Below, in pieces: positions 34,979-45,927 of a DNA stretch of 64,000 nucleotides (positions are counted from its first letter, which is position 1; every line of letters starts with the position of its first letter). Where the stretch lies: assembly GCA_019828545.1 (NCBI GenBank), contig JACVRA010000192.1, positions 372,001 to 436,000 of the forward strand. The letters are read 5' to 3'. The notes beneath the pieces are model-generated. The model was not told where the DNA came from, did no database searches, and saw only the letters and a list, made by a program, of their open reading frames with translations. The position numbers and the translations under genes are program-made. Source of the DNA: Paracamarosporium sp. OC-R06-R3. Its lineage: Eukaryota; Ascomycota; Dothideomycetes; Pleosporales; Didymosphaeriaceae.

Positions 34979-36149
34979 ATGGCAGGTGAACTTCCCACCG
35001 AGCAATGGGCCCAGGTCATCGAGAGCACTGGCGCTCCCCTCCAGTACAAGAAGATTCCCGTTCCAAAGCCCGGTCCCGATGAGGTCCTGGTAAACATCAA
35101 GTACTCTGGAGTCTGCCACACCGATCTTCACGCATGGCAGGGCGATTGGCCCTTGGTAAGCTTATAATCAGGAGTATTTTTTTGGGGGGCGCACTTTACT
35201 TACTACGGTTCTAGGCTACCAAAATGCCTCTTGTTGGTGGCCACGAAGGCGCCGGCATTGTTGTTGCCCGCGGTGAACTCGTAGAGGATGTTCATGTGAG
35301 TTTTCCCCCAGAATATCATACACTTTGTACAAACTAACAATTATTTAGATTGGCGACCACGTTGGAATCAAGTGGCTTAACGGTTCTTGTTTGGCATGTG
35401 ACTTCTGCCAGCAATCCGACGAACCCCTCTGCCCTAAGCCGCAACTATCCGGATACACAGTCGACGGAACCTTCCAGCAGTACTGCATCGGTAAAGCTGC
35501 GCATGTTGCTCGCATTCCCAAGGATCTTCCACTTGACGCTATTGCGCCAGTTCTATGCGCAGGTATCACCGTCTACAAGGGTCTGAAGGAGTCTGGCGTG
35601 CAGCCCGGGCAATGGGTTGCCATTGTGGGCGCTGGTGGTGGTCTTGGTTCGCTTGCCCAGCAATACGCGAAGGCCATGGGCATCCGGATTATTGGCATCG
35701 ATACTGGCGACGAGAAGAAGGCAATGTGCGAAGAGCTCGGTACCGAGCACTTTGTCGACTTTGCTAAATCTAGCAACGTCGTCAAGGATGTACAGGCTGC
35801 CACTCCAGATGGCCTAGGTCCCCATGCAGTACTACTCGTTGCCGTCAGCGAGAAGCCATTCCAGCAAGCTGCCGAATACGTCCGCCCACGTGGTTCAGTC
35901 GTCTGCATTGGTCTACCAGCCGGTGCCTATCTCAAGGCTCCAGTCTTTGAGTCCGTCGTCAAGATGATCACCATCAAGGGATCGTACGTGGGTAACCGTA
36001 AAGATTCGGCCGAGGCCATCGACTTCTTCGCAAGAGGACTGATCAAGTCGCCATTCAAGACCATCGGACTGTCAAAGCTCGCCGATGTGTACGACAAGAT
36101 GAAGAAGGGTGAGATTGCGGGTCGTTATGTATTGGACACTTCGAAATAA
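34979..36149 (+). CDS. Zinc-dependent alcohol dehydrogenase (yeast ADH1 type)
   Basis: This cytosolic NAD-dependent enzyme interconverts ethanol and acetaldehyde. Three exons: 34979-35155, 35215-35295 and 35349-36149, giving 352 aa, the normal length for the yeast ADH family. The catalytic zinc region includes [15 protein letters not shown] and [10 protein letters not shown]. The structural zinc lobe shows four cysteines in [15 protein letters not shown]. The Rossmann motif is [18 protein letters not shown], followed by acidic GIDTGDEKK, which indicates NAD preference. No transit peptide is seen, so it is cytosolic rather than mitochondrial. Introns 1 and 2 interrupt the N-terminal catalytic domain. 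Confidence 0.95.
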
Positions 36150-36574
36150 GCGCGAGGGCTATATGTGGTGGGCTTCTATGATGCACGGTTCTCTTGAGGT
36201 TAGGAGTTACTGGCAAGAAACGTGAACGACGGGGATTTTTAGGATATGGAAGATACGAGTTTCTTATTTCGTTTCCTTTGATCGAAAGATCTATGTAAAT
36301 AGTAAAACAAGACAGCGGTTCAACATTTGAAAAAACGTAATCTCTACGACAATTCTGGATAATAGTGCTTGTTCATCTCAGCAGACGACTCGCGCAAGAT
36401 GCACTTCTGCTCCAGTAGGTATGGCAATCTAAATAGACAGTGTAACCACATGTTCCTTAGGAGGTTATCGTTTATTAAAAAGCCCATGAATATCCGTAGA
36501 TCGTGGCTCAGGGTCTTGCGCAAGTAAAGCAGTCATTGATCGAGAAGAATCCATCTCTGATCAAATGCATAACA
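36150..36574. other. Convergent spacer
   Basis: This 425-bp AT-rich spacer follows the ADH stop codon and precedes the stop of the small minus-strand gene. Nothing was recognised. Confidence 0.45.
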
Positions 36575-37010
36575 TCATAATTTCGTCCTGGGTATTCCAT
36601 TTGCTTCTGCTCTTCGTTGCTCAAGTATATACCCGCTCGCGACCGGGTTCCAGCCGTGCGTCGCAGCGGTCGGTATAGGAAACGGCGGCTTTCGCAATTG
36701 CTCTGTGAAGAAGACGGGGTGCCGCACGGCGCTATCGTAGAGGCTTTGAGGCATAGTGAGCGCACCTGGAGGGACTGGCGGCATTGCTTCTATCTGTGAT
36801 CGCGGCTTCAGTTGCTGCGCTGAGGTTTGAACTTCCGCTGGTGATTGCGAGGCCGTCGAAAGTGGGGTGGCATGTGCAGCGCGTGTCTGTTGATGCGCAT
36901 ACGTTGTTCGCGCTGGTTGTTGCGGCGGCTTCGATACTGTTAGAACGTGAGGGGACGAATTAGATCGAGAAGCATACCTGAGGCCGGTGCGGTTGGAAAG
37001 ACGGAAACAT
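36575..37010 (-). CDS. Small hypothetical protein
   Basis: The family was not recognised. The proposed model has two exons, 37010-36978 (33 nt) and 36928-36575, giving 128 aa. The intron is 49 nt (GTATGC...CTAAC...GAAG). The acceptor must be the second AG after the branch site; the first AG, eight bases upstream, would give a stop. The N-terminal half is Q/P/T/A-rich and looks disordered. The C-terminal half is more ordered (YDSAVRHPVFFTEQLRKPP, ATHGWNPVASGYILEQRR). An alternative reading of the last 40 codons in another frame is open to 36508, so the C-terminus is uncertain. It is divergent from the ABC ATPase. Confidence 0.45.
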
Positions 37011-37188
37011 GATGTGATGATCTCTCTCAGCGCGCTTGAGGATTCAATCTATATCGCTAGACCTCGGCAACGTCATGTCGCGTCGCGGAGTCGGTCATCT
37101 CTCCGCTACGGTGAGGCTTACCCACCACTTGCGCACCGACTTTAAGATATCAATACTGTGACCCGTGTCAGCAGATGCCAGCTCCACC

Positions 37189-39280
37189 ATGCGAAGAACT
37201 CCAGCGCTCTTCTTCGCAGCATCAAGATGTGCACGATTCCACGCTTCCGTTAGAAAATTGTCTTCGGAGCCTATAGTACGCATCGCCAATGGCACGTTTT
37301 ACCGCCGCCATCCTGCGTCCAAGCCAGTGGGCCACGATGCCTCTCCGAACCCACCACTATTCCCAGATTTGAACTTGGAACTCCCTTCGTTTGCGACACC
37401 AAATCAGCATTGGGCTATCTTGAGTCCCTCTTCGACCATCAGAACCGCATTTCTGCAGATATTGAGAGGCCAATTACTATGTTTCCCACCCACAGCACGT
37501 TCATTCCCCTATCTACTCAGCCCCGAGATCGCCGCCAAGAACCCGAAACTACGCTTTCCCGAGCGCGCCATCGAGTATGTCGGCTTCGATGTAGAGCGGA
37601 AGGCGTTTGGTGGCGCCTACCTGTCAGCTAGGTACGAGAGCCGAGTAGAAGAGACGGACTTCACGCTAGCGCAGTACTTGACGGGCATTGTTGGGATGAA
37701 TCCAGGCGAGGAGGTCATCAAGGAGAAGGCAATTGAGAAGGAGGTTATGTTGAAAGTGGTGAGGGAGCTGGAGCTGGAGAGGTTCTTCGATCGGCCGGTG
37801 AGCACGCTGAGTAACGGGCAGAGCCGGAGGGCGAGGATCGGGAAGGCGCTGTTGGCGAGACCAGAGGTGTTGTGTTTGGATGCACCTTTCAGTAAGTACA
37901 AATTGTTGAAACAGGTTGTCTGCTCGCTGATAAGATTTAGTTGGTCTTGATCCGTTTGTTTCGCAGCATATATCGGAAGTCCTGCATAGACTGGCTGAAG
38001 CTAATGCGCCCAGGATTGTGTTATCACTGAGGCCGCAAGATGTCATTCCGGAATGGATTACGCATATTGTGTATGCGGGTGAGGATGGGAAAATCCAATC
38101 ATTGGGGCAGAAGGACGAGGTGTTACAGTACTTGAAGCAGCAGTACGAAGAGATCGAACAAGCAATCACTGATCGTAGAGGTAAAGGTCACGATCTGGAC
38201 CCCAGACTGGTGGAACTTCGAGAAGTTGGAAAACATCTTTCAGAAAAGGGAGACTTCGAAGCAAGCAGCACTGAAGAGCAGAGTTCTTCTCATGCACCAG
38301 CGCTAAGCCGAGACGGATTCGAAAAAGTCGACACGTCGCCAGCTAATATTGGAGAGCCCATCGTTGAAATGGAAGGTGTACGCATCAAATACGGACCCAA
38401 CTCCGTCCTAGGGGACTGGCAACAAGACGTTGACGGCAAGCAAAAAGACGGTCTTTGGATGAATATTCACCGCGGCCAACGCTGGGGCATCTTCGGTGCA
38501 AATGGATCTGGCAAGACGACATTACTGAGTTTGGTTACTTCAGACCACCCACAGACATATTCTGCCCCTGTGAAGATCTTTCAGCGCTCGCGTCTCCCAT
38601 CTCCCGGTGTACCCGGTATCACAATCTTCGACATTCAGTCTCAAATGGGCCACTCCTCACCCGAAGTGCACGCTCTCTTCCCTAAAAACCTCTCCGTACG
38701 GCGTACACTCGAATCCGCATGGAGTGATACGCCCATCACCAAGCCGAGACTCGACGCTGGAGCTTCCAAGCGCGTAGAAGGATGTCTCCGCTGGTTCGAA
38801 GCAGAGCTTAACCCGAGGCACACAGATGAACAACTTTCAAACAAGAACCTAGACTGGGCAACCGATGTCTACTTTGGCGAACTCTCCTTCTCCGCCCAAC
38901 GAATTGCCCTCTTCCTCCGTGCCACCATCCGCAATCCCTCTATTGTAATACTCGACGAAGCATTTTCCGGGATGGACGACCTTGCGCGCGATAAGAGCCT
39001 TCTCTTCCTGTCACAGGGTCAGAACATGGAACTCCATTACACAGATGCTGGCCCAAGACCGGTCGAGAGTGAGGCCAAGAGGAAAGGGGAAGTCGTGGTG
39101 TCAGGGCTGCAGGAGCACCAAGCGCTGCTCTGTGTCAGTCATTCAAGGCAGGAGGTGCCTGGGTGCGTGAGAGAATGGGTGTGCTTAGCGGAACAAGGAA
39201 TGGGCCAGCCGAGATTCGGGAGATGGGATGGTCCGCTTGAGTTGGCGGGAAGCAGGTGGAATGAGATCTGGCGAAGATAG
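37189..39280 (+). CDS. Twin-domain ABC ATPase, probably mitochondrial
   Basis: This soluble ABC protein has two nucleotide-binding domains and no TM segments, similar in layout to yeast YDR061W. Two exons: 37189-37891 and 37941-39280, giving 680 aa. The ATG at 37189 opens a presequence-like N-terminus (MRRTPALFFAASRCARFHAS). NBD1 lacks a Walker A (LSPSSTIRTAF at that position) but keeps a good signature (STLSNGQSRRARIGKALL) and Walker B (VLCLDAPF). NBD2 has a perfect Walker A (GANGSGKTT), a degenerate signature (ELSFSAQRIALFLRA) and Walker B with Glu (IVILDEAF). The intron lies just after the NBD1 Walker B. The substrate or process is unknown. Confidence 0.85.
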
Positions 39281-40550
39281 ATGCGCGAGATTCAAAAAGA
39301 GAGTGAAGTCCTCGAGCGTATCGAGGACTGCTCAAGCGAAAGTACGATCTTTTATTGGACACGGTGAGGTCCATGGAGTATCGTCGTTGGAGCTGCTAGG
39401 TGGTCATCGCGTCGGGACATTAAACCCAGGATAGACTCCACGTTGTGTAGACTCAAGTATCTAGCAGTGTACCGCAGACCTGTATAACATAAATCAAAAC
39501 GATTTGAGCATCAAGTCAAGGTTGATGATACAAAACCGTGGAATCCTAACCCTAAAACAATGGCAGACCAGTTAGCTACCATAGCCACTGAACTCACGCC
39601 ACGGTTTTCAAATGTAGGTTGCGTGAGGCTGAAGTGATTTTTCGTCCGGCCTTCGATGTCGGATACCTATCCGAGAATCCGTTTTAGATTACAAATGCGA
39701 TACCGTGAATTACCCTATCCTCATCTGAAGAGCTAGCTATGCAGAAAACATTAGGGTTGAGCAAATGTTACACACCCGTCCTCTTACCCTATGCGGGCCA
39801 CATAACATCTTGGAGCCATCGTTCGACGAGAATGTGATCTAGGGTGAAGGACCAAATTATGTTTCCAAGTTTGCAGCCTGGTAGTTCAAAGTTGCTGTTA
39901 GGTCTTTTCGGTGGTTCGAGTCTGCGATGTAGGGATGGATGTTCTCTCGGGGTTTAACTGGACTGAGTACACGCTCATTAGTTTCTTGTGTTGGTCCATG
40001 TTCCAACCAGAGACGTGAAGATATTGGGCTATTCCGATACTGGATCTTGGTACGGAGTAGGCTATTGAAGGAACGTGTTCCAAGGAGAAGAGCTGTACAG
40101 TGCTCAAGCTGTGAACTTGGTTCTCGTGACAACACATTCAAGTGCGTATTGTAAGCGCATCCATGTTCTCGGAAAAGACACAACGTCTATGCGCTTACAC
40201 CCTTGTGCAAATTTGGGTACCCGTGCACCTGGCGGCGATAAGCAAAGATGCCTCGGCGCATCGGATTTAACCCCTCATAGCTCCCCAATGGCCTTTCCGA
40301 CCGTTCCTGATGCTGCTCCCTGACTACCGACCTTTCTCGGTACTTGGATACCTGCATGCATCCAGAAACAGTAGTGCATAATGAATTACCAAGATACGGA
40401 GTCCTAATGAAGTGGCGGACCAAAGACGCACTGGAGACGTCATACGTGTTGCTTGCATATAAAGGACCGATGGGTACTACGAGCAATGCATAACACACAC
40501 CTACTCAACCATTGGCAAACTAACAGGTTGCAAAAACAAACTGCATCAAA
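39281..40550. other. Intergenic region, no gene recognised
   Basis: This 1.27-kb spacer separates two plus-strand genes and has only short incoherent frames on both strands. The promoter of the aldo-keto reductase gene is expected at its right end. Confidence 0.5.
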
Positions 40551-41903
40551 ATGTCTATCTTCGGCGCCCCTCCGAAAGCAAAATCTCTCCTCGACTGGCA
40601 CCGCGTGCTGTCTCCTACGGCGGGTGTGCGCGTTTCACCGCTATGCCTAGGAGGTATGAACTTCGGCGATGCGTGGGAGCCAGCAATGGGAAAATGCGAC
40701 AAGAAAACTACCTTCGACATTCTGGATTTCTTCCACGAGCAGGGCGGGAATTTCATTGATACGTGAGAAGCCCCGTACCATTGCAACACGCAGGATGTGG
40801 GGTGCGATTGCGTGCCCCACAATCGCCAGCTATACTACAACATTCTGTACAACGCAGGGCTGATGTTCAGATCAGGTCAAACAACTATCAAAATGAAGAG
40901 TCTGAGATCTGGATCGGCGAATGGATGAAAGAGCGCAACGTCCGTCACGAAATCGTGCTCGCCACAAAATTCACAACCACTTTTCCAGACCCCACAAAGT
41001 CGACTCCCCGCCAGCGCATCAACTTTGCTGGCAATAGTACTAAATCCCTTCATGTCAGTCTTGAAGCTAGTTTGAAAAAGCTGCAGACAGATTATATTGA
41101 TCTGCTATATGTGCACTGGTGGGACTTCACCACAAGCATTCCGGAGCTGATGCAGAGCCTCAACCACATGGTGCAGCGCGGGAAGGTGTTGTACCTAGGT
41201 GTGAGCGATACGCCGGCTTGGGTGGTGAGCAAGGCGAATCAATGTACGTTTCTTTTCCTTTTCTATGCTGACCCATATCGAACGTCCGGTGTATTGTACG
41301 GTCGATCCCAGTCTGACGAGCTTTCTAGATGCCCGTGACCACGGCCTCCGCCCCTTCTCTGTCTATCAAGGCCGCTGGTCCGCCGCTGAGCGTGACTTCG
41401 AGCGCGAAATCATTCCCATGGTCCGCGATGAAGGTATGGCGCTCTGCCCCTGGGGTTCCCTTGGTGGCGGCAACTTCACCGTACAAGAAAAGGAAAAGGC
41501 TGGCGACTCTGGACGTAACTTCCGGCCACAGACCGAAACTCAGAAACGCGTTTCCGAAAAGCTTGCCACGATCGCAAAGTCCAAAAACACATTGATTACG
41601 AGCGTAGCGTTGGCATATGTCATGCACAAGGCACCATACGTCGTGCCGATTGTGGGTGGGCGAAAGGTGGATCATTTGAAGGGCAATATTGAGGCGTTGG
41701 GACTGCAGCTGAGCGACGAGGAGATCGATGATATTGATTCCGCGGTTGACTTCGACGTCGGGTTTCCGTCCAACTTCTTGTTTGAGGGTGGTGGTGCGAA
41801 GTACAATACTAGGATGACTTCGAGCAACGTCGGGCTGTTGGCGTTTGCCGGACCGCTAGATAGTCACCCACACCAGCAACCGATCAAGCCACACGGATTG
41901 TAA
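40551..41903 (+). CDS. Aldo-keto reductase (aryl-alcohol dehydrogenase / norsolorinic-acid-reductase-like)
   Basis: This NADPH-dependent carbonyl reductase belongs to the fungal AAD group. Three exons: 40551-40762, 40876-41243 and 41329-41903, giving 384 aa. The AKR tetrad is visible: Asp in FIDT spliced to SNNYQNEES (Tyr), Lys in VLATKF and His in LYVHWWD. The C-terminal cofactor region includes [19 protein letters not shown]. The pattern [28 protein letters not shown] is typical of the aryl-alcohol dehydrogenase branch, which ranges from lignin-type aldehyde reduction to secondary metabolism. No polyketide synthase lies nearby, so a general aldehyde-reducing role is as likely. Confidence 0.9.
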
Positions 41904-42152
41904 CTGCTAGAAGAGACTGGTTATGTTGGCTTGAAGAAGTAAAAAATAAAGAACCAAGTTTGACCGTCAAGTCCGTAGTATACATGCGAAGTACGCGTGA
42001 AGAGTGTGAGTGTTGTGGCTCGCTTCCCACAAAGTATCGTATCATCATGACATCGTGCTTGATACCTATTGTCCAGTATTGTATGTCCAATATAGTAAAT
42101 GCTGGCACCCTTATATACAACACCGTCTCGCCAGAAAGGCTCAGCCGAACGG

Positions 42153-43190
42153 CTAGTTCTTCTTCTTCTTTTTCTTCCTAGGCTTGTTTTTCCGCTTCGC
42201 TGGCTCATCACTTCTGATCTCGACTTCGGCACTTGTAGCACCAACCTTGATATTTCCATACCTCTCTCTGACCTCAGCGTCAAAGCCTTCTTTCTCTAAG
42301 CGAAATAGTGCCATGGTTGCCCGTGCATCCTCGACCGAGCTGTGCGCCCCAACCTGTATTTCGACACCCAATAACTTCTCGGCTAGTATCTTCAAAGAAG
42401 GCGTACGACCAGGGATCTGGGCAAGGTCACGGAACTTGGAATACTTGGAGGTATCTCGTGTGTATCGCTTGTCGTGCTTCAGGATCAGCACGTCCAGATC
42501 GTTCTTGACGGCATGGCCAACGAGTATGCGCCCTTCAAGAAGAACCTTCAGATCATCCTGAACTTCCTTAAATGGTCGTGCAACGTCCTTTCGAAGGTGC
42601 TTCGGCTCGATGCCAGACACATTGGTACGGTAGTCGGTGACAGTAACCTTGTCAGGGATCTGCACGTACGAATCGTAGATCTGGTGGCCATGATAGTTCA
42701 CCACCGACACTCTTGCCAATGCAGAGTCTTTGTTAGGCTCTGGACCTATCCCCACCATCTCACAATCCAACGCAATGTATTTCGCGGGTAGGGCCGTTTC
42801 AGAAACACCCTCGTTCTCGACGTCCGGAAAGTCGGCCGAAGGAGTCAGAACGGAAATGGATTCAGCGGCTTTTTTGGAGGAGGCTAGAAGGGTAGAATGC
42901 TTGAGCGAGGGCATTGACACGCTGCGCGACAGCGCCTTTGAATCATGCTGCTTGATCGAGGCTCCGACTACAGCGGGTTCCTCCATCTTCTGTCGTTTCC
43001 GCGAAGGTGGCTGCCTGGATGGTGTCTTCTTCGTTACAGACTCGGTCGCATGCTCTCCATGGGACTTCCCAGGTCTCTTGCGCTTTAATGACGCCTGCTC
43101 TGTGCTGGATGCGACGGGTTTCGAGGCCTGGAGCCTCTTCTGCAGCCTCTTCCAGTTGCTGGACAGATTGGTTAATTCGATTGGCGCCAT
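42153..43190 (-). CDS. REX4: RNA exonuclease 4, DEDDh family
   Basis: REX4 is a nuclear/nucleolar 3'-5' exonuclease linked to rRNA processing. It is a single exon of 345 aa from the ATG at 43190. The N-terminal third is basic and disordered with nuclear-localisation-like clusters (KRKRPGKSHG, SRKRQKMEE). The exonuclease core has ExoI YIALDCEMVGIGP (Asp, Glu), ExoII VGHAVKNDLDVL (Asp) and ExoIII HSSVEDARATM (His, Asp), a complete DEDDh set. The C-terminus is lysine-rich (KRKNKPRKKKKKKN). It shares a 303-bp divergent promoter with ESA1. Confidence 0.94.
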   Translation of the reverse strand: MAPIELTNLSSNWKRLQKRLQASKPVASSTEQASLKRKRPGKSHGEHATESVTKKTPSRQPPSRKRQKMEEPAVVGASIKQHDSKALSRSVSMPSLKHSTLLASSKKAAESISVLTPSADFPDVENEGVSETALPAKYIALDCEMVGIGPEPNKDSALARVSVVNYHGHQIYDSYVQIPDKVTVTDYRTNVSGIEPKHLRKDVARPFKEVQDDLKVLLEGRILVGHAVKNDLDVLILKHDKRYTRDTSKYSKFRDLAQIPGRTPSLKILAEKLLGVEIQVGAHSSVEDARATMALFRLEKEGFDAEVRERYGNIKVGATSAEVEIRSDEPAKRKNKPRKKKKKKN

Positions 43191-43493
43191 TTTCAGATCA
43201 CCTGCACAGCATAGCGGCGTGCCTCCGCTCGATCATGGGCCGTGGGTCGAGTGCTGCGTTTGAGGCCTCGCACTGGATGCCCGCTCGTGCACGCCGCAAC
43301 AAAAAGTTCAGGATCCAAGAGGCCCGAGCGCCCCGCGTGTGATAGGCTGCCCGCCACCGGCCTACCAAGGCGCCTGCATCGCAAACCTCCGCCGTCGCAT
43401 CGCGACGAAGGCACGCCTCCAACAAAAGCGACAGCAACACCCCACAACGCGACCTACAATTCGCGGAAATCGAAGAGTCGCCTGCGCATAGCT
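43191..43493. promoter_or_regulatory. Divergent promoter region REX4 / ESA1
   Basis: This 303-bp spacer separates the two divergent ATGs, so both genes must share regulatory DNA here. The middle is GC-rich. No specific site was assigned. Confidence 0.5.
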
Positions 43494-45260
43494 ATGGCTC
43501 CTCGCGAAAATTCTCACGAGCCCTCCGGCACGCCAGTGCCCGTGGAAACAGGCTTTGCCACCCTGGCGCAGCTGAGGTACGTGCAACACCGCTGCAAGTG
43601 GTTTGGAGATGAATGTTGATGCGTTTGTTGCAGGGTTGGCGTGAAGGCCTTCGTGGACAAGGTGAGTGCAAACGCGCGCTGTGACCGCCCAGTCATATGC
43701 TGCGAACATCATGTGCAGCACCCAACACCCTTTTCCCAGTCTATTTCATTTTGCCTGTGTTCACTATCACCATCATCATCATCGTACCCTGCAGCTGCTA
43801 TAAATTTCTGATTCATATCATCATCCTCTATCCTGTTACGTACACCACCTGATATCTAGCAGGATGGCGAAAAACGCAAGGCTGAAATCTTAATGATCCA
43901 AACAAGAGGCGGAAAACCAAAATTTTATGTCCATTACGAGGAATTCAACAAGCGTCTCGATGAATGGGTCGAAGCAGACCGCATCGACCTCTCTCGAGAA
44001 GTCGAATGGCCCGCTCCTGAGAAGCCTGACAAGAAGAAGTCTTCCTCCGCTAAGAATGACAAAACCGCTTCCAAGGCCGATCAAAAGAACCTCAAGCGGT
44101 CTCGCAGCAAACTCGACCGCGAGCTTTCCATCGCATCCGAAACATCCAGCAACAATGTCCCTGGAAAAGCGGTGCGACCAACAAAGGCAAGTGGAAATGA
44201 GAACGAGTTGCTCGTCACTACGGAGATCACCGATGGCACAACGCCAAAGCCCGAAGATGAAGAGATGGATCTCGTAGACGTTCAGGACGCCGCAGCAGCA
44301 GCAAAAGCCGTCCCTGATACTGCCTACTCGCGCGAAGACGAGATCGAAAAGCTGCGCACCTCAGGTTCCATGACGCAGAACCAAACGGAAATCGCCCGCG
44401 TCCGTAACATCGAAAAGGTTCAAATGGGTAAATACGAAATCGAGCCATGGTACTTTTCCCCTTATCCCATCGATTTTGTCGACGTAGATATGGTCTATAT
44501 CTGCGAATTTTGTCTCTCCTACTACGGGGACGTCACACAGTTCGAGCGGCACCGCTCAAAATGCACGTTGCTCCACCCGCCCGGCAACGAAATCTACCGC
44601 GACGACTACGTGTCTTTCTTCGAAATCGATGGTCGCAGACAACGCACCTGGTGCCGCAACCTCTGCCTCCTGTCCAAGCTGTTCCTTGATCATAAGACGT
44701 TGTATTATGATGTCGACCCCTTCCTCTTCTACTGCATGTGTACGCGCGACGAACACGGCTGCCACCTCGTTGGCTACTTCTCAAAAGAAAAGGAATCCGC
44801 CGAGGGCTACAATGTAGCCTGTATCCTCACCCTCCCACAATACCAACGGAAAGGCTTCGGCAAGCTCCTAATCGACTTTTCCTACCTACTCTCCAAGCGT
44901 GAAGGCAAGCTCGGATCTCCCGAAAAGCCCTTGTCCGATCTTGGTCTATTAGGTTACCGTGCCTATTGGCAAGAAATTATAGTAGACCTGCTCATGGACG
45001 GGAGAGTAGAAGCGAACATCGAGGATCTAGGCGCCCAAACAGCAATGACGACGAATGATGTCCTGCACACGCTACAGAATCTGAACATGTTGAGGTATAG
45101 CAAGAATGCGCATGTAGTTGTGTTGACGGATGCGGTTGTTGAGGCGAGGGAGAGGCAAAAGGCGAAGGAGAAGATCAAAGGGAGGAGAGTGATTGATCCG
45201 GAAAGATTGAGTTGGAAGCCGCCAGTCTTCTCGGCGGCAAGTCGGACGTGGAATTGGTAA
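43494..45260 (+). CDS. ESA1: MYST histone acetyltransferase, catalytic subunit of NuA4
   Basis: ESA1 acetylates histones H4 and H2A as the NuA4 catalytic subunit. Three exons: 43494-43576, 43634-43661 (only 28 nt) and 43863-45260, giving 502 aa. The small exon gives VGVKAFVDK, which begins the Tudor/chromo-barrel domain ([19 protein letters not shown]). An acidic/basic linker is followed by the MYST zinc finger ([21 protein letters not shown] as C2HC), the autoacetylated Lys context ([15 protein letters not shown]), the catalytic Cys (NVACILTLP), the acetyl-CoA loop ([12 protein letters not shown]) and the catalytic Glu ([12 protein letters not shown]). Full length and all key residues are present. 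Intron 2 is 201 nt. Confidence 0.95.
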
Positions 45261-45927
45261 GGATTTTCGTCTTGGTGGGATGTATGTGTCTCAGTGTTAG
45301 GTCGGAGTTGTGGGATTATGGGCGGGTGTTCGGATCGGTGTGCTGTATACCCATGGTCATGTAGATTATTCACCATTTGCTGTTGGATTACTAGCTTTGT
45401 ATTCTTGTTATCATTCCATGTCCGATTAACATGTCTTGTTTGGTAGCAAGTTCTGTGTAAGATTGCATGGTGCGGTCCGCTCCTAGGGCGTGGCACTGGT
45501 GGGTTGCCTGTCATTTCACAATCCTCAAATAGGTTCTCTAGAAAATATTTGATAACCTAGGCAGTGCGTATGTAGGCTCCTCAGAAGCCTAGTGCTACTT
45601 TATCATAGTGAAGCATAGATAGGAGTAAAATAGTCAAAGATAAGCAAACTCTTGATGGAGAACATGTAGAATCTGTGGATTCAGGCCATTGCTAACGGTG
45701 ATCACCTCGTAATTTAGCTGACTAGTTGTCACGGTCCAGCCTGGTATTGGATCATTTAGATAAATAATCGATTGATAGATATATCGGTAAAGACAGTAAT
45801 GGTTCCAAAACCAAACGAGTGACGCCAAGATGTCGACAACTGGTACAAAAGCAAGTCTCAAACAAATCGCTACTTAGAAACCCATCACATGTGTTCCTTT
45901 TCCCTTAGAGCCTGTTCAATCTCTCCT
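45261..45927. other. Convergent intergenic region
   Basis: This 667-bp AT-rich spacer lies between the ESA1 stop and the stop of the secreted-protein gene. No gene was recognised. It marks the left border of the gene-poor accessory block. Confidence 0.45.

Noticed and set aside
39544..39556. CCTAACCCTAA telomere-like word
   Set aside because: Less than two repeat units; expected by chance and not near a chromosome end signal.
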